Below are positions 8,811-19,001 of a stretch of DNA of 43,949 nt, piece after piece (within the stretch, counting starts at the first letter, position 1; every line of letters starts with the position of its first letter). Location of the stretch: contig NZ_LDIG01000195.1 of the NCBI RefSeq assembly GCF_015845845.1, positions 1-43,949 on the forward strand. Direction: 5' to 3'. Under the pieces are notes generated by a model. That model made no database searches. It saw only the letters and a program-made list of their open reading frames with translations, and was not told where the DNA came from. Made by a program: the position numbers and the translations under genes. This DNA comes from Paenibacillus dendritiformis. GTDB lineage: Bacteria > Bacillota > Bacilli > Paenibacillales > Paenibacillaceae.

Positions 8811-10664
8811 CTATTTTCCGCTTAGAATCATGTTCTGCAATTGGTCTGCGGTCACCGGCGGGCTGAAAAAGAAGCCCTGAATGTCATCGCACCCGTTCTC
8901 GCTTAAATAATGAAGCTGGTCCTCCGTCTCGACGCCTTCGGCGATCACGCGCATGTTCAAATGATGGGCCATTGAAATAATCGTCGCCACGATCGCCTTG
9001 TCATTCGGATTGCTCGTCACATCCTTCATGAACGAGCGGTCGATCTTCAGCTTGCGAATCGGAAACAGCTTCAAATAGCTGAGCGAGCTGTACCCCGTGC
9101 CGAAATCGTCCATGCTGATATACATGCCGAGGGCCGTCAGCTCCTGCAAAATTTTCGTCGAGCGGGTGACGTCCATCATCATGCTTTCCGTAATCTCCAG
9201 CTCCAAATATTCCGGCGGCAAACCGGTCTCTTCCAAAATGCCGCGAATCGTCTCGCATAGATTGGACTGATGGAATTGCTGGGTCGACAGATTGACCGAC
9301 ACGCGGATTTTCGGCCCGCCGGCATCATGCCATGCCCGCATCTGGCGGCAGGCCTCCCGCAAAATCCAGGCGCCCATCTCGTAAATCATTCCCGTCTCCT
9401 CCGCGATCGGAATAAAGACGGACGGATCGAGAAGGCCCTTGCGCGGATGGTTCCAGCGCACCAGCACTTCAACGCCGATCAATTGATTCTCCTTCAGCGT
9501 ATATTGCGGCTGATAATGAACGACCAGCTCTTGGCGGGCCACCGCTTTGCGCAAATCATTCTCCAGCTCGATCTTCTCCTGCAAATGGGCGTCGAATGCC
9601 GCGGAATAGAACTGGAAGGCGTTCTTGCCGTCCTTCTTCACTTCATACATCGCCTTGTCCGCATTGCGAAGCAATTCGGAAGCGGTCATGCCATGCTCCG
9701 GATAGATGGCGATGCCGATGCTCGTCGTCACAAAAAACTCGGTCCGGTTCAACTGGTACGGCAGCCGGATCTGCTCGATCATGCGCAAGGCCAAGCCGGC
9801 GGGATCATGCTCCGCATCCGCCGCGCACAGCACGGCGAATTCATCTCCGCCCATCCGGGCGATGAAGCTGCTCTCCTCGCCGGCCGCCTCCTGCAGCCGG
9901 GAGCTGACCATCTTCAAAAATTGATCGCCATAGGCATGCCCCAGCGAATCATTGATCATTTTGAACCGGTCGATATCCAGCACCATGACCGCGAACCGGC
10001 TCTGCGCCTCCGCTCCAAGCTCGATCCGCTCCTGCAGCCGCTGCTGCAGCATCCGGCGGTTCGGCAGCCCGGTCAGCTCATCATGGAACGCCTGATGCTG
10101 GATTTTCTCATTCGCCCGCTTCTCATAGGCTTCCAGCACGAGCTGCTGCTCCAGGTTCAACAGCTTCGTAATCGACAAGCAGACGGTCAGCATCCGGTCC
10201 TTGTCGGGCAAATGAAGGTTCAGCATATGGATGAACGCATTTTGCAGATTTTGGAACGCGCCCATATACCAGCGGGTTTTCAAGCCGATTCGTTCATGGA
10301 CGATCGCGATCCGCATCCGCTTATCGATAAATTCCCGGTCGATCCGGCCGCTGAACATTTCGATCAAATGCCCCTTCAGCGTTTTGCGAAGCTTTTCGAT
10401 ATGGCTGTGATCAATGATCAATTGTTTCAATATATGTATGCGCAGCACCGAATCATAGAAAGAATCCACGATGTCGTCGATATGCTCCAGCACGAGCGGG
10501 CGAATCGAACGCACAATCTCCAGATCCTTTTCCGTTAATTCGATCATGTTCATTTGCGCGGTTATTTTTTCATCCAAGTGCAGCTGGGCGTCATCTGAAT
10601 CCTTCCAAGGTTCATCAAGCCAGAGCCCGCTGGCGTTGGAAAAGGGACAGGAGCGATTCTGCAA
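8811..10664 (-). CDS. Globin-coupled GGDEF-EAL protein (oxygen-sensing c-di-GMP enzyme)
   Basis: Numbering from the upstream ATG at 10706 (631 aa): residues 55-200 are a globin-coupled sensor domain, with the probable proximal His137 in RIAIVHERIGL and the MGAFQNL segment. A GGDEF domain covers about 207-370 with an intact MGGDEF (286-290) and no RxxD inhibitory site. An EAL domain covers about 385-631. The signature reads EVL (413-415), but the catalytic set seems present: NLST, ELEITES, DDFGTGYSSL, KIDRSF, AEGVET. The enzyme should make and/or break c-di-GMP under haem control. AGAAGGAGG stands 9 bases before a TTG at 10664, so I prefer that start to the ATG at 10706, which has no ribosome site. 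Confidence 0.9.
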   Translation of the reverse strand: MQNRSCPFSNASGLWLDEPWKDSDDAQLHLDEKITAQMNMIELTEKDLEIVRSIRPLVLEHIDDIVDSFYDSVLRIHILKQLIIDHSHIEKLRKTLKGHLIEMFSGRIDREFIDKRMRIAIVHERIGLKTRWYMGAFQNLQNAFIHMLNLHLPDKDRMLTVCLSITKLLNLEQQLVLEAYEKRANEKIQHQAFHDELTGLPNRRMLQQRLQERIELGAEAQSRFAVMVLDIDRFKMINDSLGHAYGDQFLKMVSSRLQEAAGEESSFIARMGGDEFAVLCAADAEHDPAGLALRMIEQIRLPYQLNRTEFFVTTSIGIAIYPEHGMTASELLRNADKAMYEVKKDGKNAFQFYSAAFDAHLQEKIELENDLRKAVARQELVVHYQPQYTLKENQLIGVEVLVRWNHPRKGLLDPSVFIPIAEETGMIYEMGAWILREACRQMRAWHDAGGPKIRVSVNLSTQQFHQSNLCETIRGILEETGLPPEYLELEITESMMMDVTRSTKILQELTALGMYISMDDFGTGYSSLSYLKLFPIRKLKIDRSFMKDVTSNPNDKAIVATIISMAHHLNMRVIAEGVETEDQLHYLSENGCDDIQGFFFSPPVTADQLQNMILSGK

Positions 10665-10830
10665 GACGGCGTGCCTCCTTCTGTAGGTAACGGACAGGCG
10701 GGTCATCCCATGACGTCATCGTAAGTCAGTCCGATCTGCTTGCATAGTTTCTTTTTCTCTTTATACCCTTTACCGGCTCCCTTGTCCATCGTTTTGTCGC
10801 ATCGCGTCGCAACATGTCATATAAGCATGG

Positions 10831-10860
10831 AAAAGCGGCCGCTTACGCAGCAGCCGCTTC
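10831..10860 (-). terminator. Terminator downstream of the deleted esterase gene
   Basis: On the minus strand AAGCGGC ... GCCGCTTTT with a ten-base loop. It lies about 90 bases past the esterase stop. Confidence 0.55.
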
Positions 10861-10950
10861 CCTGTCCAATCCGCGATCCGTGCCTCCATCCCGCGCTCCC
10901 GCGCCGTGCTGGAGGCTGTTCTGTCCCTTCCTTGCCCGATACCCGGCCGG

Positions 10951-11472
10951 TTAGAAGCCGATCTTCTTCAGCCACTTGCCGCATTGGGCCGTCCACCCGC
11001 CGACATACGGGTCGGACAAGGCCAGACCTAGTCCATGCGGCCCCTTGTCGTAGACATGGAGATCGAAAGGGACCGCCTTCCGGCTGAGCGACAAGGCGAA
11101 CTGGAGGCTGTTCTCCACCTTCACGTCATCCTCGGCCGTATGCCACAAAAAGGCCGGGGGCGTATCCTCCGTCACATGGCGCTCGTTGGACAGCGCCTCG
11201 ATGAGCTGCGGATCCGCATTGGGACCGAGCAGATTCTCGCGCGAGCCGGGATGCCCGGTCTCTCCCATCGTAATGACCGGGTAGCAGAGCACCATCGCAT
11301 CGGGGCGGCAGCTCTCCCTGTCGATCGGATCGGCGGCATGCGGCGAACCGAGGTCATACCGGGTTCCCGCCGTTGAGGCAAGATGCCCGCCTGCCGAGAA
11401 GCCGAGAATGCCGACCCGCGGCTCCCCCATAGATAATGGCGCGCCTTGCGGCCATAGCAACATCCGATTCAT
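10951..11472 (-). pseudogene. Alpha/beta-hydrolase esterase (BD-FAE/acetyl-xylan-esterase-like) with an internal deletion
   Basis: 173 aa from an ATG with AAGGAGG at 7 bases. The start (MNRMLLWPQGAP) matches the N-terminus of full-length esterases of this family, and the rest starts directly at the nucleophile elbow (VGILGFSAGGHLAS) and continues to the catalytic Asp (AEDDVKVE) and His (GPHGLGL). Intact relatives are about 250-280 aa and have an oxyanion HGG/PGGGY segment and strands between these points. About 80-100 residues therefore seem missing in frame at around codon 17. The triad is retained but the N-terminal half of the fold is absent, so activity is unlikely. Confidence 0.75.
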
Positions 11473-11605
11473 CGTTCGTCCTCCTTATGCAGCCTCTCGG
11501 GTTCGCATCCTGCGCCAAAGGCGGCGCGCGATGCGCTAGTATGAGCATCTCACGAGGCGCTTTTCATTGCAAGCGGCTGTGCTCCCAATTCGACAATGAC
11601 GATAC

Positions 11606-11660
11606 AATAAAACACAAACCTCCGGAAGATACATTTCTTCTTTCACGGAGGTTTGTGTTC
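11606..11660 (-). terminator. Terminator after the chemoreceptor gene
   Basis: A 14-bp perfect stem AACACAAACCTCCG (11611-11624) / CGGAGGTTTGTGTT (11646-11659). On the minus strand it is followed by TTTATTGT. It lies 28 bases past the stop. Confidence 0.9.
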
Positions 11661-11687
11661 ATTTGCTTCCTTATGGCGAGTTGTGGC

Positions 11688-13433
11688 TTAGATGATAAAT
11701 TTCTTCATTTCCTGATCCAGCTCTTTCATTTTGGCGCTCATCACGGCCGCGGAATCGGCGATCTCCTCCACAATAGCCAGCTGCTCCTCAGAGGAAGCGG
11801 CCACGCTCTGCGAGCTCTCAGAGGCGTTCTTCGCGAGCTCCGCCAGGTTATCAAGCACAGCGGCTACCTGCTCGCTGCCGGCAGACATTTCTTCCGAAGC
11901 CGCAGATACTTCTTGAATTTGATCGGATACTTCCTGGATAGAATTCCATACCTTCTGGAAGGTCTCCCCGGCTATTTGCGCAATTTGAGTCCCTTCCTGC
12001 ACATCCGCCGACGCGGATTCCATCGTGCCGGCCACATGTCTTGTGTTCGCTACGACGGATTGCAGCAGCTCCGCGATCTGCTCCGTCGATACCTTCGCTT
12101 GCTCGGCAAGCGATCGCACTTCCTTCGCGACGACCCCGAAGCCCCGCCCATGCTCGCCGGCCCGGGCCGCTTCAATCGAAGCGTTCAGCGCCAACAGATT
12201 CGTCTGCGTGGCTAGATTGCCGATCACCGATACGATTTGCTCGATCTCATTGGATTGCTCGGCCAGCTTCCGCACCATCGTTACCGACTCATTCACGGAG
12301 GAGTGGATGCTGTTCATCTGCGCGATCGTCTGCTGAACGACTTCATTCCCCTGCTTCGCGGCTTGAGCGGCCGCTACGCTGTACTCGGACACGTTCGAGG
12401 CCGATTCCGCAATCCGCTGGATGCCGACAGCCATCTCGCCCATCGCGATCTTGCTTTCTTCCGTTCCCGTGAGCTGCGTCTCCGAGCCGGACGCCACCTC
12501 TTGAATGGCGCTGGAGATCTCGTGCGTCGATTGCGCCGTCTGCTGCGAGATGACGGTCAGATGGTTCGAAGCCTCCGTCACGTGGCTTGCCGTCTGCTTC
12601 ATGCTTCCGATCAACTCGCGGATATCCTTTATCATTTCATTGAAGCTCGTTGACAGCACACCGATTTCATCCTGCGTAGTGACCGGGATTTGAACCGTCA
12701 AATCGCCCTTGGCCGCCCGCTTGGCCAACTGCGCCAACTCATTCAACGGACGGATTGTCTTGCGGATGAGCCACAGGATGAGAAGAATAAAAGCAATGCC
12801 GGTCACGGCGCCGACGGCTATATTTCTCCACAGCAGCTGGTTCAGATCGTCGTTGATTTTCGAATAGTTAAAATCAATCCCCAAAAGCGCGATCGTGTTA
12901 TTTTGTTTATCTTCAATTGGAGACAATATCGTAATCCATTCGCCCATCGAATCGGCATAGACCGCAGAGATACCGATACCATCGTTCTTCATGTCATAAT
13001 AAGCCTGGCGGAACTCTTCCGTCATCTCCACATCGCTTAGCGGCTTGTTGCCATGCTCAATCATATTATTGTTCGCCTGAATGACCGACATAAACACTTT
13101 TCCGTCTTTTTCGATCAGCTCCGGCTTTATCAGGTAGCTGTTGGAAATATAGCCCTCGCGCGTCATGCCCTGCAAATTCGACTGGATCCAGTCCATTTCT
13201 TGATCTTCCATATACTGGTCGTAACTCATCGTTTTCATTTTTTTCTGCGCCTTGGCAATGCCTTCTATTTCCAAGCTAATTTGCTGATCAAGGGAAGTAT
13301 GTATATTTAACAGCTCATCGTAATAGATGCTTCGTTCGGAGATATAGGAAAAGCTGGTAAACACAACCGACATGACCGTAATCAGCGCGGACAGCACCAA
13401 CACCGATTTAAATACTAAACTCTTGTTTCTCAT
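11688..13433 (-). CDS. Methyl-accepting chemotaxis protein
   Basis: 581 aa, full-length transmembrane chemoreceptor. TM1 is at about 8-30, an extracellular Cache-like ligand domain covers about 35-200 (with [12 protein letters not shown] and ALLGIDFNY), and TM2 is at about 203-223. A HAMP domain follows ([18 protein letters not shown]), then the MA signalling domain with the hairpin tip [20 protein letters not shown] and [12 protein letters not shown]. It would bind CheA/CheW and be methylated by CheR/CheB. The ligand is unknown. The gene is monocistronic with a strong terminator. Confidence 0.95.
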   Translation of the reverse strand: MRNKSLVFKSVLVLSALITVMSVVFTSFSYISERSIYYDELLNIHTSLDQQISLEIEGIAKAQKKMKTMSYDQYMEDQEMDWIQSNLQGMTREGYISNSYLIKPELIEKDGKVFMSVIQANNNMIEHGNKPLSDVEMTEEFRQAYYDMKNDGIGISAVYADSMGEWITILSPIEDKQNNTIALLGIDFNYSKINDDLNQLLWRNIAVGAVTGIAFILLILWLIRKTIRPLNELAQLAKRAAKGDLTVQIPVTTQDEIGVLSTSFNEMIKDIRELIGSMKQTASHVTEASNHLTVISQQTAQSTHEISSAIQEVASGSETQLTGTEESKIAMGEMAVGIQRIAESASNVSEYSVAAAQAAKQGNEVVQQTIAQMNSIHSSVNESVTMVRKLAEQSNEIEQIVSVIGNLATQTNLLALNASIEAARAGEHGRGFGVVAKEVRSLAEQAKVSTEQIAELLQSVVANTRHVAGTMESASADVQEGTQIAQIAGETFQKVWNSIQEVSDQIQEVSAASEEMSAGSEQVAAVLDNLAELAKNASESSQSVAASSEEQLAIVEEIADSAAVMSAKMKELDQEMKKFII

Positions 13434-13552
13434 GCGTTCGCCCCCTCAGATGTAAGCGGGAAAAATACGGGCGTCTTTCATCCATTCCGAACCGGCGGAT
13501 TGATAACCGTTTGCTAATTCCGTATTTCTTCCTCGTAAAAATCCATAAATAT

Positions 13553-13580
13553 ATATCGTGATGATTCGACAAATATTTTA
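13553..13580 (-). promoter_or_regulatory. Possible sigma-D-type promoter for the chemoreceptor
   Basis: On the minus strand TAAA, 16 bases, then CACGATAT. This resembles the motility sigma factor consensus TAAA-N15-GCCGATAT, about 120 bases before the chemoreceptor start. Spacing is one base long and the first two -10 bases differ, so this is a weak call. Confidence 0.3.
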
Positions 13581-13644
13581 GATCAATATTTCCGAGACCT
13601 AATAAATGGGTATTTAGACCTATAATTTGCCATCTGTTCTGCCG

Positions 13645-13682
13645 AAAAAAACATGCATGGGGCTATCCGCCGCCATGCATGT
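13645..13682 (-). terminator. Terminator after the Rrf2 regulator
   Basis: Perfect stem ACATGCATGG / CCATGCATGT (13651-13660 / 13673-13682). On the minus strand a run of T follows. Confidence 0.9.
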
Positions 13683-13705
13683 CTGCTCGCAATACATGTC
13701 TCCAG

Positions 13706-14146
13706 CTATTCTTCTTCCGCATTCATGTGCATTTTCAGATTCAGGGCGACCTGCTCCAGCGTAATCCCTTCCAGCACGCGTTCCATCGCGGACTGCGCCT
13801 GGGCCATGATGATCTGCAGCACCGCTTCGATATTGGCGCCGACCGGACACTGCGGATTCGGATGCTCGTGCATGCCGAACAATTCCCCTTCCTCTACCGC
13901 TTCTACGGCGCGGTACACATCGAGCAGCGTAATCTCGCCCGCCGGACGCACCAAAGTAGCCCCGCCCGTTCCGGGACGGACCGCCACGAGACCGGCCTTC
14001 TTCAACTGGGAGGTCACTCTGCGAATGACCACCGGATTCGTGTTCACGCTGCCGGCCAGCCATTCGGAAGTATGATGAGCTTGCGGCTCCAACGTCAGCA
14101 AGGACAGTATATGAACGGCCACACTAAACCGGCTGCTTATCTTCAT
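13706..14146 (-). CDS. Rrf2-family transcriptional regulator (YwnA-like)
   Basis: 146 aa from the ATG at 14146 (MKISSRFSVAVHILSLL), preceded by AAGGGTGAG. An in-frame ATG seven codons upstream is less likely. The N-terminal winged helix has the Rrf2 features TSEWLAGSVNTNPVVIRRV and GLVAVRPGTGGATLVRP. Only one Cys (in NPQCPVG) lies in the region where Fe-S Rrf2 proteins have three, so it should sense without an Fe-S cluster, like YwnA/CymR-type members. The target is unknown. The 110-base gap to the membrane protein upstream does not show obvious co-transcription. Confidence 0.9.
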   Translation of the reverse strand: MKISSRFSVAVHILSLLTLEPQAHHTSEWLAGSVNTNPVVIRRVTSQLKKAGLVAVRPGTGGATLVRPAGEITLLDVYRAVEAVEEGELFGMHEHPNPQCPVGANIEAVLQIIMAQAQSAMERVLEGITLEQVALNLKMHMNAEEE

Positions 14147-14221
14147 CTGGCTCACCCTTTCATGCAACCATTATAGTTACAACTAGCCTCCATTGTCAAT
14201 ACAGAGCCCTTTGCAAGCATG

Positions 14222-14247
14222 CCAAAGGCCGCCTCGCAAGGCGGCCC
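14222..14247 (-). terminator. Terminator after the membrane protein
   Basis: On the minus strand GGCCGCC TTGCGA GGCGGCC followed by TTTGG, ten bases past the stop. Confidence 0.6.
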
Positions 14248-14256
14248 TGGGGCCCG

Positions 14257-14781
14257 TCACCCTATCGCGCTGTGATTGCGGCGCAGCAGGACATACAATC
14301 CCGATCCGATCAGCAGCATCGCCGCGAGAGAACCGCCGCCGGCTGCCCCGAGCACCGTCCCGATGCCGAACAGTAGGAAGAAGATCACCGACATGCTGCC
14401 CAATATATAAACCGGAACAAGCAGCCATTTATTGCGCCCGCCGAACAGATAGAAATCGAAGAGGCCGAAGGCTACGGCTAACGGGAAGCCCGGCCACATC
14501 CAGGACCAGGCGTCGAACAGCATCGAGATCTGGCAGACGACTCCAGCCATGCACAAAATTCCGCCGGGGATAAGCAGTCCCGGAGCCCTTCCCCGGGTCA
14601 TCCCGAAATACATGACATGAAATAAAATGCCAAGCGGAATGACAAAAATGGCGGGCCAGAAATACCCGAACACATACCCCGGATCACTCAGCCTCATCTC
14701 GCCGTTCTGCAGCATATGCATCAGAATGATCAGTGACCCTGCGGCAATGAGCAGCATGCCGCCGAAGCTTTGTTTTTGCAA
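14257..14781 (-). CDS. Six-helix membrane protein of unknown function
   Basis: 174 aa with about six hydrophobic segments. It starts MQKQSFGGMLLIAAGSLIIL and has Trp/Phe/Gly-rich helices (GYFWPAIFVIPLGILF, WMWPGFPLAVAFG) and a short basic tail RRNHSAIG. The pattern resembles LiaI/LiaF-TM or DUF5668-like envelope proteins, but I cannot assign it. The gene stands alone, downstream of the helD remnant and upstream of the Rrf2 regulator on the same strand. Confidence 0.75.
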   Translation of the reverse strand: MQKQSFGGMLLIAAGSLIILMHMLQNGEMRLSDPGYVFGYFWPAIFVIPLGILFHVMYFGMTRGRAPGLLIPGGILCMAGVVCQISMLFDAWSWMWPGFPLAVAFGLFDFYLFGGRNKWLLVPVYILGSMSVIFFLLFGIGTVLGAAGGGSLAAMLLIGSGLYVLLRRNHSAIG

Positions 14782-14897
14782 TGCGATCCCCTGCTTTCCT
14801 TCATCTATTATTATATATTCAATAATGCATCGCAGCTTTACGCCGGATTAGACGACGGCCCCCGGGGACATCCCTTCATTCTTTTATTTCTATTTAT

Positions 14898-16511
14898 CTA
14901 CGCCATTTCCGGCAAGAACGGAGAAGCTTCTCCGGAATAAGTGAGCGTCAGCATATGCATAGCTCTTGTGCAGGCGATATACAGCAAGCCCCGATCCATC
15001 TCTGTCCTGTAATTCCCGGCGTCGCTAAAAGGCACGAGAACGTGATCGAACTCCAATCCTTTGGCCATATGCGAGGAACTCACGATAATCCCTTCATGGA
15101 ATTGATCGGCATGCTTGATATCTTGATAATCGGCTGCCCCTTCCAAGAGAAGCTTCAAATAAACGAGTGGAAACACATCCGAAAACTCAAGCATTTTCGG
15201 TTTTTTGAGCTTGAACCATTCCGGCTTGCCCATATAATCATAGAAATCTTTATAAATGACAAGCATATTTTGCGTTCGGCACATCTTTTTTACCGCCGAT
15301 TTGATTTTATGAACCGCCGCGGGCTTTAGCTTTTATCCATATTCATCCCGGGCGCTTCCCGCAACCATCGCCGCCGTTTTTGCCACCCGTTGTGTGAATG
15401 GCAGCTTGCCGGCCGCTTGATAGGCGCTCTGTATCTCCTCTTTGGCTACTTGCACGGTGTCAAACGATACATCGCTCGGGACGAAATAGGTCTCGCCCAC
15501 ATGCGCTGCAAACCGTTCCAGTTCATGCACAAAATCGATGCGGGCTTTGCTTCGGATACGCTCAATCACCGCTTCCTCTGCCGAGGCCGCAAGCTCCGCC
15601 ACCTGCTCGTTGAAGGTCTGAAACTCGCATACGCCCTTCAGCTCCCTGGCGGCGAGCTCTTCAAAGCCCATCTCCATGATGTTTTCTTCCCCCAGCTCCG
15701 GCAGCACATTGGAAATATAGTCGGAAAACACTTTATTCGGGGAGAGAATCAATATATTTTGAGACGTTAACGTTCCTTTATACCGATACAAGAGGAAGGC
15801 AATCCGGTGCAGCGCGACAGAGGTTTTCCCGGAGCCGGCAACCCCTTGAATGATCAGCTCATGGGAACGCTCATTTCGGATAATGGCATTTTGCTCCCTT
15901 TGAATGGTGGCCGCAATATTTTTCATCCGCTCATCCGATGCGCGGCTGAGTTCTTTTTGCAGCACCTCGTCACGGATGTTCATATCGCTTTCGAGCATAT
16001 ACTCCATTGCGCCGTCTTTGATTTTATACTGCCTCTTGACCTGAATTTCCCCCTCGATGTCGCCTCCGGGAGAGGAATAACCGGCCCTGCCGATCTGAAA
16101 ATCATAAAACATGCCGGCGATCGAGGAACGCCAATCAAAAATGACATTCTGTTGGCTGTCTTCGTCACTGAAGGAATGGACCCCGATATAATACGTGCCG
16201 CTTTCCGCCGCGTCGTCAGCAGCGAAGTCAACTCTGCCGAAATAAGGGGCATCCAGCAATTTGCGGAGTCTTCTTTGTTTTTCAACCGCCTTTTCCCCGT
16301 GATCGATGGTTAGCGATATGTCCACTCGGTTCGCCGCCCTTTCGGCCGGATCAAGCTGAGACAGGTTGCTCCAGACATATTTTTTCGCTTCGATGATGTC
16401 TTGCCGAGCCGCGCTTATCTTGTGATCGATCGCCTGCAGCGCCTTCCGGATCCAGGTCAACGTCCTGCCTAAATGCTCTCTTTCTTCCGCTTCCGTTTTA
16501 TTCGTGATCAT
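14898..16511 (-). pseudogene. helD: HelD-like RNA polymerase recycling helicase, broken by a stop codon and an internal deletion
   Basis: A start at 16511 (MITNKTEAEEREHLGR, AGAGGGAG upstream) gives about 392 residues with the HelD N-terminal arm, DWRSSIAGMFYDF, and Walker A in IIQGVAGSGKTSVALHR. A TAA at 15333 stops the frame. The same frame continues after it (KLKPAAVHKIKSAVKK, then YKDFYDYMGKPEWF), so the TAA probably replaced a Tyr codon. Further on, DYQDIK joins directly to HADQFHEGIIVSSSHMAKG. The roughly 170 residues with Walker B (DEMQDYT) and the middle helicase motifs are missing. The true C-terminus (IACTRAMHMLTLTYSGE) is kept. HelD removes stalled RNA polymerase from DNA. Confidence 0.9.
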
Positions 16512-16661
16512 AGTCTCCCTCTTTTCTATATGAGAATACCGATAAGTATAGAGAAAAACCAAAAAAAATATAGACTTAACCTTTTCTTTGTAGTATTATA
16601 TTTTTATCGTGGGTCCAAAAAAGGTCATACGAATAACCTAATTTTTACCTGTAAATGAACC

Positions 16662-16696
16662 AACCAAGCTGCGGCTCTTCAGCGCTTGGTTTTTTT
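16662..16696 (+). terminator. Plus-strand terminator-like hairpin
   Basis: Stem CCAAGC (16664-16669) / GCTTGG (16684-16689) followed by seven T. No plus-strand gene precedes it, so it may be a leftover. Confidence 0.55.
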
Positions 16697-16704
16697 GTGT
16701 CATG

Positions 16705-16730
16705 AAAAAAGGCACCCTCCGGGGTGCCTT
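16705..16730 (-). terminator. Terminator after the SDR remnant
   Basis: On the minus strand AAGGCACCCC GGA GGGTGCC followed by six T. It lies immediately after the SDR stop. Confidence 0.85.
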
Positions 16731-16734
16731 TATT

Positions 16735-16896
<162 letters not shown>

Positions 16897-18009
16897 TTAA
16901 TGATGCCCCTCAGGCGCGCCTTTCCGCGGAAGCCGGACTTCAATGAGCGTCCGAATGACATTGCTTTGCGCTGTGATGGTGCCTTGATGCTGCGTCACAA
17001 TATTTTTAGCAATGAACAAGCCAAGACCGCTACTCTCCTCCTCATCCGGTTGCGCTTTATCGCGGTTGTAAGAGATATCGAAAATATGCGGCAGCTCCTC
17101 CGGGGGAATGCCGTCTCCATAAGTGACCGCTTGAACGACAGCATCGCTTGCGTCGATACCGCAATGAATATCGATGAACACGCCCTTTTTGCCATAGTGG
17201 GCGGCATTCGTCAGCAAATTTTCAAAAACGCGCTGCAACATCTCGCCATCGCCCCGCACCGTGACATGCGGAGTCACATTCATGCGCATTTTGAGCCGGT
17301 ATTTCTTGAACAAGGGAGATAATTGCTCATTCAACCGGATGAGAAGCTCGCTCAGATCGACTGTTTTTTTGTCGACTGCCACCTTGCCGTAACACACTCG
17401 CATAATTTCGTCCAGTTCATCGATCAGCTTTTCCAGCCGTTGAGATTTCGTCATCGCATTGGTCGCATAAAGTCTCATTTGTGCGGCAGACATCTGTTCG
17501 TCCTGCAGAATCAAGTTCAAATGACTCACCGCGGAGGTCAGCGGCGTACGCAAATCATTGATCAAATTCAATACCGCTTGCTCCTTGCCGTTTTCCGCGA
17601 GATCTCCCCTTGCCAAACCTTGCTGCAGCTTTTCGCTTGCCAAGTTGACGTCTCTCGCAAGGCCCCCGAGCTCATCCTTGGATCGAATCTCGATGCGGCT
17701 ATTGAAGTCGCCGTTCGCAAGCTGATTGATTCCGTTGGAAATGACGCGAAAATAAGCTGCATAGCGTCGGGTCAGGAGAAAGAACAACAAGAACGAGAGC
17801 GGAATAAAAACAAGCAAAAAGCAGTTCATATCCCCAATCTCTCTCATATAGTGTCGAATTCGTGTCAATCGCGGATATTCATATTTGATCGAAAGATAAT
17901 AGATCTGGAGGATCTTATAGAGCATAAAGGAAAGCACGCCCGATAAAAGCATGCTCAACCCAAAAAATAAAATCATTTTAACTCGAAAACTTCGGACTGT
18001 ATTCGTCAT
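16897..18009 (-). CDS. Sensor histidine kinase homologue with Asn in place of the phospho-acceptor His
   Basis: 370 aa from the ATG at 18009; an ATG 12 codons upstream (18045) is also possible. Two membrane segments cover about 12-35 and 62-80, then a HAMP-like linker. The DHp box reads LINDLRTPLTSAVSHL where active kinases have HDLRTPL, so the phosphorylated His is Asn. The ATP domain is partly kept (FENLLTNAAHYGK; SSGLGLFIAKNIV), but the G1 box reads YGDGIP, with Tyr where Asp/Asn is usual. VanS-like and related kinases normally adjoin a response regulator; none is here. It may be a decayed gene or a pseudokinase. Confidence 0.85.
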   Translation of the reverse strand: MTNTVRSFRVKMILFFGLSMLLSGVLSFMLYKILQIYYLSIKYEYPRLTRIRHYMREIGDMNCFLLVFIPLSFLLFFLLTRRYAAYFRVISNGINQLANGDFNSRIEIRSKDELGGLARDVNLASEKLQQGLARGDLAENGKEQAVLNLINDLRTPLTSAVSHLNLILQDEQMSAAQMRLYATNAMTKSQRLEKLIDELDEIMRVCYGKVAVDKKTVDLSELLIRLNEQLSPLFKKYRLKMRMNVTPHVTVRGDGEMLQRVFENLLTNAAHYGKKGVFIDIHCGIDASDAVVQAVTYGDGIPPEELPHIFDISYNRDKAQPDEEESSGLGLFIAKNIVTQHQGTITAQSNVIRTLIEVRLPRKGAPEGHH

Positions 18010-18226
18010 TGGATATGTATCCCACTCCCTGTATAACATTAACACTACTGCTATTGTATCAGATTGAACCTCTTTCTGGTTCGACGGACTTCATATTTAA
18101 GATTTGTTATACGTGCTTCAGCGGACCCGGATACGGATGACTGCGCAACGCACATACCCGGCAAGAGCAATCCGTCCCAATCGGATTCCCTGCCGGGTCC
18201 TATGCTTCCTTCTATCGCGCTATCCG

Positions 18227-18874
18227 CTATTCTCGCCTTGCTTCGTTTTCATTGCCGCCATTTTTTCGATGATGCGGACACAAGGCTTCCATCAGGGCCA
18301 CAGTATCCCGGTCCAACCCCTTATCCCGTTCAAGCAAGCCGGCGGTCACCTTTTCGAAAGCGGACGGCTTCATATTTTGCCCGAATTTGTACTTGGCCGA
18401 CAGCTCATGAACCGTGATCCGGACAACCGAGGTGCTTTTGATCTGTCCGGTATAAGCCGGGTTCTCCGGATCAATCGGATCATAGCCCCCTTCCGGCTGA
18501 AGCTTGCGCATAAACGCCGAGAGCGCCTCCGCTTTTTCGGCAAGATCCGTCAATATTTCCGCATACCCCTTAATGAGCACGGACTTAAAAAAAGCGGTCG
18601 CGGGGCACGCCAGCTCCGGATTCGTAAAATAGGACGGCACGATGGCGTATTCCTTGGCTACGGCAAACGTCACTCTCTGGTCGGCTTTCATATTTTTCAT
18701 TTTTTGTCCGGCGCTGCCGTGAAAGTACAAGCAATCGTTATGGTAGACAAAATTAAGCGGAGTAAGCTCCGGCCAGCCATCCGGATGGATCGTTCCCAGG
18801 ATGCCGAAGCTCATCTCCTGTAAAAATCGTTCCGTCTCGGCCCTGTCCATCACTTCAAATTCTTTTCTGCGCAT
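18227..18874 (-). CDS. Pyridoxamine 5'-phosphate oxidase-family flavoprotein (NimA-like)
   Basis: 215 aa from the ATG at 18874 (MRRKEFEVMDRAETERFL) with GGAGGG upstream. The split-barrel flavin/haem-binding fold shows in FGILGTIHPDGWPELTPLNFVY, the CLYFHGSAGQKMKNM strand pair and VTFAVAKEYAIVPSYF. Relatives act as flavin-dependent reductases or B6-linked proteins, including nitroimidazole-resistance NimA. It faces a MocR-type (GntR plus aminotransferase) regulator across a 127-base gap. MocR proteins often control B6-related neighbours, so this divergent pair is probably a former regulatory unit. Confidence 0.85.
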   Translation of the reverse strand: MRRKEFEVMDRAETERFLQEMSFGILGTIHPDGWPELTPLNFVYHNDCLYFHGSAGQKMKNMKADQRVTFAVAKEYAIVPSYFTNPELACPATAFFKSVLIKGYAEILTDLAEKAEALSAFMRKLQPEGGYDPIDPENPAYTGQIKSTSVVRITVHELSAKYKFGQNMKPSAFEKVTAGLLERDKGLDRDTVALMEALCPHHRKNGGNENEARRE

Positions 18875-19001
18875 ACGCTCTTCTCCCTCCGGCTTCGCCA
18901 TGACATCTCTTTATTAGGATCCAGCTTACTCCACTTATTGACAAGGAAAAAGAGCCAATTTACATTCATTTTATTAGACCATTTAGAGAAAGGATCACGA
19001 C

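Noticed and set aside
9270-10538. 422-aa plus-strand ORF opposite the GGDEF-EAL gene
   Set aside because: It lies wholly antisense to a well-supported gene, is rich in Arg/His/Gln from GC-rich antisense codons, and has no ribosome site. The same reasoning removes 2514-3557, 5125-6117, 20593-21771, 31960-32730, 37149-38087 and 38227-39282.
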